Source: Roseococcus suduntuyensis
GTDB taxonomy: Bacteria > Pseudomonadota > Alphaproteobacteria > Acetobacterales > Acetobacteraceae
Assembly: GCF_014196305.1 (NCBI RefSeq)
Contig: NZ_JACIDJ010000001.1
Location: 461,683 to 525,682, forward strand
Length of the DNA stretch: 64,000 bases
Direction of reading: 5' to 3'
The translations under genes and the position numbers were made by a program. Positions within the stretch are counted from its first letter, which is position 1. Each line of letters opens with the position of its first letter. Under the pieces are notes generated by a model that was not told where the DNA came from, made no database searches, and worked only from the letters and a program-made list of their open reading frames with translations. Shown here piece by piece: positions 40,801 through 48,709 of the stretch.

Positions 40801-43800
40801 GCACGCGGCTCGACGAGGAAGGCACCTTCCGCCTGGAATCCCGCCGACGCCTGGGCACCGAGGCCTGGGCGCTGCACGCCACCGCCCGCCTCTCCGCCCT
40901 GCCGCCCCCGCCCGAACCCGAAGGCCCCACCGAAGCTGTTGGCGAATGGCAGGACGGCGCGGCGCTGACCCAGGCCGCCGCGCGGCTCGGCCTCGACTAC
41001 GGCCCGGCCTTCCGCCCCGTCACGCGCTTCGCCACCTGCCGCGAGACGGGCCAGGTGCGACTGGAACTGGACCTGCCCGCCACCGCCCCGCCGGACGACG
41101 CCTTCCACCTGCACCCGGTGCGGCTGGATGGCGCGCTGCAAGGGCTGCTCGGCCTGCTGGGCGGCGCGGAGGATGGCCCGGCGCGCGACGGCTTCCTGCC
41201 CGTGCGCTTCGGCCGGGTGCTGGCGCGCCGCGAGGGCGGGGTGGCCGTGGCGGCGGAGATCGCCATCACCGCCCCCGGCGAGCGCGGCGTGGCCGCACGC
41301 ATCACCCTGCGCGACGCGCTGGGCCGCGCCGTGGCCCGGCTTGAGGAAGCCACCTTCCAGCGCGTGCCGCTCGGCGAACGCGCCGCGGCACCTCCCGTCT
41401 TCCACGGCGAATGGGTGCCCGCGGCGGTGCCGCTGGGCTGGCCCGAGGCGGCCCCCGCGCTCGACCCCGCCGCGCTGGACCTGCCGCCCGCCGGCGCCCC
41501 GCTGGAGGAGGCCGCGCTGCTGCTCTCCGCCCATGCGGTGGCGGCGGCGCAGGAGGCCGGGCTCGCCACCGCCGAGGGCCCGCTGGCCATGGCCCTGCGC
41601 GCCCATCTGGGGCCGGCCGCGCAGGAACTGCCCGCCGCCCATGCCATCTGGCAGCAGGTGATGCTGGACGCGCCCGCCCTTGCCCAGGAACTCGCCACCC
41701 TGGCCGAGGCGGCGGAGGCCCTGCCCGCCGCGCTGCTGGGCCTGCCCATGCCGCCCGCGCGCCTCTCGCCCGATGCGGAAAGCCTGCACCGACTCGGCGC
41801 GGCCCTGGCCCATGGCGCGGCCCGGCTGCTGGAGGGCTGGCCCGCCGCCCGGCCCTGCCGCGTGCTGCTGGCCGGCGCCACGGAAGGCCCGCTGCTGCCC
41901 GCGCTGCGCGCCGCCCTGCCGCCCGCCGCGCGCCTCATCGCCACCCACCTGCCCGGCCAGCGCCCGCCGCCCGTGCCGCCCGGCGTCGAACTAGCGGAAT
42001 GGGACCCCGCCGGCCCCGACGCCCCGCCCGCCGAGGCGGAACTGGTGCTGGCCCTCGCCCTCTCGCCCCGCCGCGCGGGCGGCCAGGCCCTGGCCGAGGG
42101 GCTGCGCCGCGCCGCCGCCCCCGGTGGCGCCCTGCTGCTGGCCGAACCCCTGCCCGCCCTGTTCTGGGACATGACCGAGGGGCTGGCCGCCGAGTGGTGG
42201 ACCACGCGCCGCCTGCTGGACGCGGCAGGCTGGAACGCCGCCCTATTGGGTGGGGGCTGGGACCGGCCGCGCGTGCTGCCCCTGCCGCCCTTGCCCTGGC
42301 CCGCCGCGCTGGTGGCCGCCGCCATGCCTGAAAGCGGCCAGTTGCTGCCCGCCGCCATGGGCCGGCATTTCGCCCTCTGGAACGGCCCGGCGAAGCAGGA
42401 ATGGGCCAATGCCCTGGCCGAGGCGCTGGCCGCCGCCGGCGCACGCGTCACCCGCCTGCCCGAACACCCGGCCCCCGCCGCGCTGCGCGGCGCGACCCTG
42501 CTGGCCTGGCCGGAACCCGGGCCGGAGGGGCTCGCCGCCGCCGCGCAGCTCGCCGCCACGGCCGAGGGCGTGGCGGAGGGGCTGCACCTCATCACCCGTG
42601 GCGCCACCACACGCCCGGGTGCCGCGGGGCTGCTGGCGCTGGGCCGCGTTCTGGCCAATGAGATGACGGGGCTGCGCCCGCGCCGGCATGATCTGGATTT
42701 GGGGCTCGACCCCCAAGCCGCCGCCCGGCGCCTCGCCGCCACCCTGCTCACGCCCCCCGACGCGGAGGCCGAGCAGCTTCTGACCCAAGCCGGGCGCCTG
42801 GTGCCGCGCGTGGCCGCCGGGGTGCCCGCCCCGCCGCCGCCGCCCGGCCCGCTGCGCCTTGGGGTCGGCGTGCCGGGGCAGCTCGGCACGCTGGGCTGGC
42901 AACCGGCGCCGGAGGTGGCCGCCCACACGCTCGGCCCCGGCGAGGTGCGGATTTCCGTGCAAGCGGTCGGCCTCAATTTCCGCGACGTGATGTGGGCGCA
43001 GGGGTTGCTGCCCGAGGACATTCTCCGCGCGGGCTTCGCCGGGCCGGGCCTGGGCATGGAACTGGCCGGCGTGGTCGAGGCGGTGGGTCCCGGCTGCGCC
43101 CTGGCGCCCGGACAGGCCGTGCTGGGCGTGGCGCCCCGCGCGCTGGCCACCCGCGCCGTGACGCGGGAAGAGGCGCTGGTCCCCCGCCCCGGCTGGCTTC
43201 CGCCCGAGGAGGCGGCGGGCCTGCCCGTGGCCTTCCTCACCGCCGTGCACGCGCTGGAGGAACTCGGCCGCATCGGCCCCGGTGATCGCGTGCTGATTCA
43301 TGGCGGGGCCGGCGCCGTGGGGTTGGCCGCGTTGCAGGTGGCACTCGCCGCCGGCGCGCGCGTGGCCGCCACCGCCGGCACCGAGGCCCGGCGCGCCCTG
43401 TTGCGGGCGGCGGGCGCGGAGGTGGCGCTGGACAGCCGCTCCGCCGGCTTCGCCGAGGAACTTCGTGCGCATTGGCCGGCACCGCCCGGCGAGGGCTGCG
43501 TGGACCTCTGCCTGAACTCCCTCTCCGGCGAGGCGATGGAGCGCAGCCTGTCGCTGATGGCGCCCTTCGGCCGCTTCCTGGAACTGGGCAAGCGCGACTA
43601 TGCCGAGGCGCGCCGCGCGCCCCTGCGGCCGCTGCGCCGCAATGTCAGCTATTTCGCGGTGGATGTGGACGAGCTGGCCCGCGCCCGCCCGGCCCTGGCC
43701 CGCCGCCACCTGGAGAGCTTCATGCGCCGGCTGGAGGAGGGGGTCTTCCGCCCCCTGCCCGTGCGTGTCCACGCGGCCGCGACGGTGGAGGACGCCTTCC

Positions 43801-44978
43801 GCCGCCTCCAGGCGGGCGGGCATGTGGGCAAGCTCGTCATCCGCCCGCCGGAGGAAGCCATCGAGGCCAGCGCCCACCCCGCCTGGACGCCCCTCCAGGC
43901 CCGCATGGGTGATGGCTGGGTGCTGGTGGTCGGCGGCACCACGGGCTTCGGGCTGGAAGCGGCGCGCTGGCTGGCCGGGCAGGGCGCGCGGCGCCTCGCG
44001 CTGCTCTCGCGCCGGGGCGCGGCGGCGCCGGGTGCCATGGAGGCTGCCGCGAGCCTCGGCCCCATGACACGCCTGCTCGCCTGCGACGCCACCGATGCCG
44101 AGGCGCTGTCCGCCGCGCTCGACACGCTGCGCGCCGAGGCGCCCATCACGGGCGTGGTCCATGCCGCCGCCGTGCTGTCGGACGGCGTGGCCGCGCGACT
44201 CGACATCCGCGCCGCCCGCGCGGTGTGGGACGCCAAGGTGACGGCGGCCGAACACCTCGACCGGCTGACCGAAACCGATGCCCCCGGCCTGTTCCTGCTG
44301 TTCTCCTCGGCCACCGTGCCCATCGGCAGCCCGGGCCAGGCGGCCTATGTCGCGGCCAATGCGGGCATGGAGGCGCTGGCCCGCCGCCGCCGCGCCCAGG
44401 GCCGCCCGGCGCTGGCCGTGCAATGGGGCCCGATCTCCGATGCCGGGATGCTGGCCGGCCAGGAGGCGCGCGCCGAGGGCCTGGCCCGCCGCCTGGGCGC
44501 CGTGGCGCTGACCGCGCGCGAGGCGCTGGACCGCCTACCGGCCTTGTTCGCCTCCGGGGTCGCGGTGGCGGGCGTGGCGCGGCTCGACTGGCCCGCCGCC
44601 CGACGCAGCCTGGCTTTGCTGGCCGAACCGCCCTTCCTGGCCCTGGCCGGGCAGGTGGGGGCGGAGGGCGATGTGGAGGAGATCACCCTCCCCGCGCTGC
44701 GCGCCATGGCGGAAGATGCCGCACGGGAGGCGATTCAGCGTATGGTGGGCGTCGAAATCGGACGGATCCTGCGCTTGCCCGCCCATAGCATCTCCCTCGA
44801 CGCGCCGCTCGCCGGCCTCGGCCTCGACAGCCTGGGCGGGCTGGAACTGCGGACGGCGTTGGAACGGCGCTTCTCGGTGTCATTGCCCCTTCAGGGCGTG
44901 GGCGAGGGGCTGACGGTGCAGAGGGTGGCGCAATTGCTGCTGGATGGATTGAAGCCCGGCCGCGAGGCGGCGGAATGA
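37878..44978 (+). CDS. Type I polyketide synthase (KS-AT-DH-cMT relic-ER-KR-ACP), RkpA-like
   Basis: One complete, fully reducing module of about 2366 residues. ATG at 37878 has better ribosome-binding spacing (GAGGG) than ATG at 37872. KS: Cys181 (DTACSS), His316 (EAHGTGT), His353 (NIGHTEA). AT: Ser617 (GHSVGE) and YAFHS, favouring malonyl-CoA. DH: His922 (HALGHQPIMP) and Asp1084 (LDGALQ). About 1325-1445 resembles a C-methyltransferase without its SAM-binding glycine motif (GATEG in place of GAGTG). ER: about 1670-1990 with HGGAGAVGLAAL. KR: GGTTGFGLEAARWL and Tyr2157 in YVAAN. ACP: Ser2318 (GLDSLGG). No thioesterase follows. It is coupled by ATGA to an alpha-oxoamine synthase that could off-load the chain. 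The closest described arrangement is RkpA of rhizobial K-antigen synthesis, an iterative fatty-acid-like synthase. Confidence 0.93.
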   Translation: MTVPTMAGGGPPIAIVGAACRLPGAPDLAAFARLLEAGLDAVTEVPADRFAQSRFLHPRPGEVGRAPHFRAGTIGDVAGFDAPAFGISPREADETDPQQRLLLVLTRRALEDAGWPEDRMAGQPIGVYVGGSTTDYGNLHQEDTGAGDRYTMAGSALSILSNRIGNVFDLRGPAMTVDTACSSALVALHEACEALRHGRIPAAVVGGVNMLLSPFPFGGFWRAGMLSARGRCQAFGAGADGYVRAEGGVVLVLKPLAAALADGDAVRGVILASGVNGAGRTNGISLPDAGAQAALIASVLRAGRVKPAQLGYFEAHGTGTPAGDPIEAAAIAQALPGRRGVLPIGSVKSNIGHTEAAAGLVGLLKALVVLETGRIPATLHCETPNPNIPFDRLGLIPATQPMPFAGGAVAVNSFGFGGTNACALLGAAPPAPVARADSGEAPPLILSAQSATALRRLAGDWATLLAKATPARAAALARGQARHRALRPHRLVLRGPRPARALASFARGEEVPGLATGKAGHGAGLGFLFTGNGAAWARMGAAEMRGSAPFRAAVERADAALAPHLGWSVAALLERGVTKAELARTAIAQPLLFTIQNAIVAALAEEGITPAFCLGHSVGEVAAAEAAGLLSLRQAARLIAARSRHQEARRGVGRMAVLGASPEDALPVLAECSAGEDWPIEIAAVNTPTSLTVAGPEPALARLAEAAAARRWAWLALDLDYAFHSAAMDPVRADLLRDLRGLRGREGGVPLISTVTGQALDPHACDAAYWWRNLREPVRFADAMATGLARNPALLVEIGPRPLLQGYLRTLLRAAGREVPSMATLRPHRARQANPFPALTDAATAQGADPRASRAFQGPAELRALPALPLEPQPHWLPRSVETRPLLHTPPEGGLLGYRHGEAGEEWRNTLDTSGAPWLADHALGHQPIMPAAAMVEMALEAGFLRHSATPWLEVTDFTILRPLPLVPDALRELRTRLDEEGTFRLESRRRLGTEAWALHATARLSALPPPPEPEGPTEAVGEWQDGAALTQAAARLGLDYGPAFRPVTRFATCRETGQVRLELDLPATAPPDDAFHLHPVRLDGALQGLLGLLGGAEDGPARDGFLPVRFGRVLARREGGVAVAAEIAITAPGERGVAARITLRDALGRAVARLEEATFQRVPLGERAAAPPVFHGEWVPAAVPLGWPEAAPALDPAALDLPPAGAPLEEAALLLSAHAVAAAQEAGLATAEGPLAMALRAHLGPAAQELPAAHAIWQQVMLDAPALAQELATLAEAAEALPAALLGLPMPPARLSPDAESLHRLGAALAHGAARLLEGWPAARPCRVLLAGATEGPLLPALRAALPPAARLIATHLPGQRPPPVPPGVELAEWDPAGPDAPPAEAELVLALALSPRRAGGQALAEGLRRAAAPGGALLLAEPLPALFWDMTEGLAAEWWTTRRLLDAAGWNAALLGGGWDRPRVLPLPPLPWPAALVAAAMPESGQLLPAAMGRHFALWNGPAKQEWANALAEALAAAGARVTRLPEHPAPAALRGATLLAWPEPGPEGLAAAAQLAATAEGVAEGLHLITRGATTRPGAAGLLALGRVLANEMTGLRPRRHDLDLGLDPQAAARRLAATLLTPPDAEAEQLLTQAGRLVPRVAAGVPAPPPPPGPLRLGVGVPGQLGTLGWQPAPEVAAHTLGPGEVRISVQAVGLNFRDVMWAQGLLPEDILRAGFAGPGLGMELAGVVEAVGPGCALAPGQAVLGVAPRALATRAVTREEALVPRPGWLPPEEAAGLPVAFLTAVHALEELGRIGPGDRVLIHGGAGAVGLAALQVALAAGARVAATAGTEARRALLRAAGAEVALDSRSAGFAEELRAHWPAPPGEGCVDLCLNSLSGEAMERSLSLMAPFGRFLELGKRDYAEARRAPLRPLRRNVSYFAVDVDELARARPALARRHLESFMRRLEEGVFRPLPVRVHAAATVEDAFRRLQAGGHVGKLVIRPPEEAIEASAHPAWTPLQARMGDGWVLVVGGTTGFGLEAARWLAGQGARRLALLSRRGAAAPGAMEAAASLGPMTRLLACDATDAEALSAALDTLRAEAPITGVVHAAAVLSDGVAARLDIRAARAVWDAKVTAAEHLDRLTETDAPGLFLLFSSATVPIGSPGQAAYVAANAGMEALARRRRAQGRPALAVQWGPISDAGMLAGQEARAEGLARRLGAVALTAREALDRLPALFASGVAVAGVARLDWPAARRSLALLAEPPFLALAGQVGAEGDVEEITLPALRAMAEDAAREAIQRMVGVEIGRILRLPAHSISLDAPLAGLGLDSLGGLELRTALERRFSVSLPLQGVGEGLTVQRVAQLLLDGLKPGREAAE

Positions 44979-46288
44979 GCGGCGGTCCCCCACGCCGCCG
45001 CGGCCTTTCCCCGCAGGAGCGCACGGCGCTGCTGGGGCGCATGAACACGCCCACGGCCGCGCCCAGCGGCACCAGCAGCAGCACCAGCGCCCGCGACTTC
45101 TCGACGCTGCCCGCTTCGCGCGAGGTGGCGGCGGTGCGCAACCTCTCGCGCCAGACCGGCATCAGCAGCCCCTATTTCCACAGCCATGAGGGCATCGCGG
45201 GCGCGCATACGCGCATCGCGGGGCGGGAGATGATCAACTTCTCCTCCTACAACTACCTCGGGCTGAACGGAGACCCGCGCATCCATGCGGCGGCGGCCGC
45301 GGCCATCGCGCGCTATGGCGTCTCGGCCTCGGCCTCGCGCTACGTCTCGGGCGAGCGGCCGGTGCATGCGGCGCTGGAGGCCGCGCTGGCCAGGCACCAT
45401 GGGGTGGAGGATGCGGTGGCGATGGTCTCGGGCCATGCCACCAACGTGACCACCATCGGCCACCTGGTGGGGCCGGCCGACCTGATCCTGCACGACGCGC
45501 TGATCCACAACAGCGCGGCCGAGGGCATGCGGCTGTCCGGCGCGCGGCGCATGGCCTTCCCGCACAATGACGTGGCCGCCGCCGGGGCGGTGCTGGCGGC
45601 GGAGCGCGGGCGGCACAACCGCGCGCTGATCCTCATCGAGGGCCACTACTCCATGGACGGCACGGTGCCGGAGCTGGCCGCCTTCGTGGCCCTGGCCCGC
45701 AAGCATGACGCCTGGCTGATGGTGGACGAGGCGCATTCGCTCGGCGTGCTGGGCGCCACCGGCCGCGGCATCGCCGAGGCGCAGGGCGTGGACCCGCGCG
45801 AGGTGGATATCTGGATGGGCACGCTGTCCAAGTCGCTCGCCTCCACCGGCGGCTACATCGCGGGCAGCCACGCGCTGGTGGACATGCTGCGCCACACGGC
45901 ACCGGGCTTCGTCTATTCCGTGGGCCTGCCGCCCCCGCTGGCCGCGGCGGCCGAGGCGGCGCTGGGCCTCATCGCGGCCGAGCCCTGGCGGGTGACGAAA
46001 TTGCAGGCCAATGCGCGCCGCTTCCGCGACCAGGCGCGCGCGGCGGGCTTCGACGCCGGGCAATCCACAGGCTTCGGCATCGTGCCCATCGTGCTGGGGG
46101 ATTCCTATACGGCCATGCGCGTGGCGGACCGGTTGGTGGCGGCGGGCATCAATGTGCAGCCCATCTGCTTCCCCGTGGTGCCGGAGGGCCAGGCACGGCT
46201 GCGCTTCTTCCTCTCCTCCGAGCACAGCGAGGCCGATCTCGACCGCACCATCGAGGTGCTGCGCGCCGCCGCCCGGGAGGCGGCGTGA
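44975..46288 (+). CDS. Alpha-oxoamine synthase (RkpG/BioF/SPT-like)
   Basis: This 437-residue PLP enzyme joins an acyl thioester to an amino acid with decarboxylation. Motifs: INFSSYNYLGL (substrate side), DALIHNSAAEGMRLSG, the PLP aspartate in MVDEAHSLGVLG, and the Schiff-base Lys near residue 286 (GTLSKSLASTGGYI). About 60 N-terminal residues, rich in Ser, Thr and Arg, are additional to BioF. Its start overlaps the polyketide synthase stop (ATGA), so the ACP-bound chain is the probable acyl donor. The product would be a long-chain amino ketone like a sphingoid base. RkpG holds the same place in the rhizobial rkp-1 region; biotin synthesis is unlikely as no other bio genes are present. Confidence 0.88.
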   Translation: MSGGPPRRRGLSPQERTALLGRMNTPTAAPSGTSSSTSARDFSTLPASREVAAVRNLSRQTGISSPYFHSHEGIAGAHTRIAGREMINFSSYNYLGLNGDPRIHAAAAAAIARYGVSASASRYVSGERPVHAALEAALARHHGVEDAVAMVSGHATNVTTIGHLVGPADLILHDALIHNSAAEGMRLSGARRMAFPHNDVAAAGAVLAAERGRHNRALILIEGHYSMDGTVPELAAFVALARKHDAWLMVDEAHSLGVLGATGRGIAEAQGVDPREVDIWMGTLSKSLASTGGYIAGSHALVDMLRHTAPGFVYSVGLPPPLAAAAEAALGLIAAEPWRVTKLQANARRFRDQARAAGFDAGQSTGFGIVPIVLGDSYTAMRVADRLVAAGINVQPICFPVVPEGQARLRFFLSSEHSEADLDRTIEVLRAAAREAA

Positions 46289-46292
46289 GGAA

Positions 46293-47066
46293 TTGCGGGT
46301 CGCGTTGTTCACCCTGGAGGGCGCCGCCAGCGCGGAGGCCACGTTGCGTTTCGCCGAAAGCCTGGGCCCGCGCCTCGTGCTGGTGGGGCACTCCTCCCCC
46401 TTCCGCGCCACAAGCGCGACCTGGCGCGCGCTACGGCGGGGCGGCCTGGGGCTGCTGCCCTATCTGATGGTGAACCATGCCCTGCCCATGCTGGGCGGGG
46501 CCTTGCGAAGGCCGCCCCGCCTTTCCGCCCTCTGCGCCGCGCGCGGCATTCCCGCGCTGCGCCTGGACGCGCCCGCGGCGATGCGGGCGGCGCTGCGCGC
46601 CTCCGGGGCGGAGCTGCTGGTCTGCTACCACCTGGACCGCATCCTGGACGCCGAGACCTTGGCCCTGCCGCCGCGCGGTGCGATCAACGTGCATCCTTCG
46701 CTGCTGCCGCGCCACCGCGGCCCCATCCCCGCCTTCCACGGCCTGGCCGAGGGCGCCACGGGCGTCAGCATCCACCAGATGGCACCGCGCATTGATGCGG
46801 GCGGCGTCTGGGCCCAGCGCGCCGTGCCGCTGCCGCCCGGCACCAGCGCCAGTGCCGCCGCCCGCGCCCTGCACCTGGCCGCCCTGCCGCTGCTGGAAGA
46901 GGTGCTGGCGCGCATCGCCGCCGGCGAGGCCCCGCCCGCGCCGCCGCAAACCCTGCCCTATCGCGGCTGGCCCAGCCCCACCGCCCGGCGCGTGGCGGGC
47001 GTGAAGCTGCTGGGAAAGGGTGATGCCGCCGCCGCCTGGCGCGCCCCGGCCGGGGGGTGGCGGTGA
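46293..47066 (+). CDS. Formyltransferase (methionyl-tRNA formyltransferase-like fold)
   Basis: This roughly 257-residue protein has the N10-formyl-tetrahydrofolate-dependent formyltransferase core: Asn and His in INVHPSLLPRHRG and Asp in APRIDAGGV, the catalytic N-H-D triad. It lacks the C-terminal tRNA-binding domain of Fmt. Relatives formylate amino sugars for O-antigen or capsule. Because it directly follows the alpha-oxoamine synthase, the free amine of the aminated lipid is also a possible target. Start is uncertain: TTG at 46293 (adjacent to AGGAA) or TTG at 46305; no ATG is available. The stop overlaps the next gene. Confidence 0.8.
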   Translation: MRVALFTLEGAASAEATLRFAESLGPRLVLVGHSSPFRATSATWRALRRGGLGLLPYLMVNHALPMLGGALRRPPRLSALCAARGIPALRLDAPAAMRAALRASGAELLVCYHLDRILDAETLALPPRGAINVHPSLLPRHRGPIPAFHGLAEGATGVSIHQMAPRIDAGGVWAQRAVPLPPGTSASAAARALHLAALPLLEEVLARIAAGEAPPAPPQTLPYRGWPSPTARRVAGVKLLGKGDAAAAWRAPAGGWR

Positions 47067-48271
47067 AGCGCTTCCTCTTCCTGCAAGGCCCCATCAGCCC
47101 CTTCTTCGACCAACTGGCGGCGGAGCTGCGCCGGCGCGGCCACGCCACCCACCGCATCAACCTCTGCCTGGGCGACAAGCTGTTCTGGCGCGGGCCGGGG
47201 GCGGTGGACTTCACCGGCACGCTGACCGACTGGCCGCGCTTCGTCAGCGATTTCCTGGACCGCGAGGCCATCACCGACCTGGTGCTGCTGGGCGAGCAGC
47301 GGGTCTATCACCGCATCGCCATCGGGGCGGCGCAGGCGCGCTCCATCCCGGTCGCGGCCACCGACTACGGCTATCTCCGGCCGGACCGCATCATCCTGGA
47401 GCGGGACGGGCACAACGCCATGTCCCATTTCCCGCGCGAGCCGGCGGAGATCCTGCGGCTGGCGGAGGCCTCGCCGCCGCTTGCCACCCCCTCGCCCTTT
47501 CGCGACAGCTTCGCGCGGCAGGCCAGCTGGGACATGGCCTTCCACATGGCCAACCTGCTGCCCTGGCCCTTCCGCCATTTCGAGACGCATCTGCTGAACT
47601 CGCCCATCCCGATCTATCTGGGGACCGGGGTGCGGCTGGCGCTGCGGCCACTCGCGCGGCGGCTCGGCCAGCGCCTGCTGGACCGGCTGCCGGCGGAGGC
47701 ACCGCTTTTCGTCTTCGCCATGCAGATGGAGATGGATTTCTCGCTCCGCGCCTATTCGCCCTTTCCCGACCAGGACACGCCCATGCGCGAGACGGTGGCG
47801 AGCTTCGCCGCCCATGCGCCGCCGCATGCCCACCTGGCCTTCAAGGTCCATCCGCTCGACCCCGGGCTGAAATGGTGGTCGCGGCGGGTGGCGCGCATGG
47901 CGCGCGCGGCCGGCGTCGCGGGGCGGGTGCACTTCGTGGACGGCGTGCCGCTCGGCGCCCTGCTGGCACGGTCGGCGGGGGTGATCACGGTGAACAGCAC
48001 CGCCGGCATGAACGCGCTGGAGGCCGGCAAGCCCCTGCTGGCACTGGGCGAGGCGGTGTATCGCGTGCCGGGACTGACGCATGAATCGGGCCGGGACCGC
48101 TTCTGGACCGCCCCCGAAGCGCCCGACTGCGCCTTGTTCCAGGCCTTCCGCCGCGCCATCAGCCATCATCTGCATGTGGTCGGCGGGTATTACGATGACG
48201 AGGCGCTGCGCCACGCCATCCAGGGCACGGCCGACCGGCTGGAGGCGGGGCTGCCGCTGCTGGGGGCGTGA
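47063..48271 (+). CDS. Capsule polysaccharide protein, KpsS/RkpJ-like
   Basis: This 402-residue protein belongs to the capsular polysaccharide synthesis family (KpsS/KpsC). It starts FLFLQGPISPFFDQLAAEL and ends in the characteristic stretch FKVHPLDPGLKWW, FVDGVPLGALLARSAGVITVNSTAG. KpsS in group 2 capsules is a Kdo transferase that starts the poly-Kdo linker on a lipid. This placement in one operon with a polyketide synthase and an oxoamine synthase matches rhizobial K-antigen loci. GTG at 47063 overlaps the upstream stop (GTGA); GTG at 47057 is an alternative. It ends 9 bases from the convergent sufE. Confidence 0.88.
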   Translation: MKRFLFLQGPISPFFDQLAAELRRRGHATHRINLCLGDKLFWRGPGAVDFTGTLTDWPRFVSDFLDREAITDLVLLGEQRVYHRIAIGAAQARSIPVAATDYGYLRPDRIILERDGHNAMSHFPREPAEILRLAEASPPLATPSPFRDSFARQASWDMAFHMANLLPWPFRHFETHLLNSPIPIYLGTGVRLALRPLARRLGQRLLDRLPAEAPLFVFAMQMEMDFSLRAYSPFPDQDTPMRETVASFAAHAPPHAHLAFKVHPLDPGLKWWSRRVARMARAAGVAGRVHFVDGVPLGALLARSAGVITVNSTAGMNALEAGKPLLALGEAVYRVPGLTHESGRDRFWTAPEAPDCALFQAFRRAISHHLHVVGGYYDDEALRHAIQGTADRLEAGLPLLGA

Positions 48272-48280
48272 CCGTCGCCT

Positions 48281-48709
48281 TCAGCCCGCGGCCTCGGCCC
48301 CCATGCGCTGCGCCGCGGCCTGGATGCGCCCGACCACCGCGGCCGCCCCGTTGCGGCGCGACATGCTCAGCGCCTCGTCGAGGCCGAGGCGGCCCAGAAA
48401 TTCCGGCCCCGTGGCCATGATCTCGGCGGGGCTGCGGCCGTCATAGACCCGCAGCAACAGGGCCAGGATGCCCTGCACGAAGGCGGCATCGCTGGCGGCG
48501 CGCAACCGCAGCCGGCCGCCCTCCGCGCGCGTGGTCAGCCACACGCGGGACTGGCAGCCGGAGACGCGATTGGCCTCCACCATCTCCTCGGGCGCCAGCG
48601 GTTCCAGCTCGCGGCCCAGTTCCATGAGGTAGCGGTAGCGGTCCTCCCAGTCGTCGAAGAGGGCGAAGCCTTCCTCGAGTTCGGCGATGACCTCCTCCGC
48701 TGCGCTCAT
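48281..48709 (-). CDS. sufE: SufE family cysteine desulfurase sulfur acceptor
   Basis: This 142-residue protein accepts sulfur from SufS and passes it to the SufBCD Fe-S scaffold. The acceptor is Cys52 in NRVSGCQSRVWL; the fold-typical sequence FALFDDWEDRYRYLMELGR precedes it. Length is normal. The ATG at 48709 overlaps the stop of carD (ATGA), so the pair is co-translated. A much longer open frame upstream on this strand is a shadow of carD in another frame. No other suf genes are in view. Confidence 0.93.
   Translation of the reverse strand: MSAAEEVIAELEEGFALFDDWEDRYRYLMELGRELEPLAPEEMVEANRVSGCQSRVWLTTRAEGGRLRLRAASDAAFVQGILALLLRVYDGRSPAEIMATGPEFLGRLGLDEALSMSRRNGAAAVVGRIQAAAQRMGAEAAG

Noticed and set aside
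37404-41948. A 1514-codon open frame antisense to the polyketide synthase
   Set aside because: It is a shadow of high-GC third-position bias; the plus-strand synthase has complete catalytic motifs and this frame has none.
42243-44423. Another long antisense frame (726 codons) over the polyketide synthase
   Set aside because: Same composition effect; Gly/Ala/Arg-rich with no domain.
28503-46288. A sphingolipid pathway joining the S1P-lyase-like enzyme with the oxoamine synthase
   Set aside because: The genes are 15 kb apart, on different strands and in different operons; the PLP lyase family is broad, so a link is only speculation.
44975-46288. Biotin gene bioF
   Set aside because: The fold fits, but the gene is coupled to a polyketide synthase with no other bio genes; an RkpG-like role is more likely.
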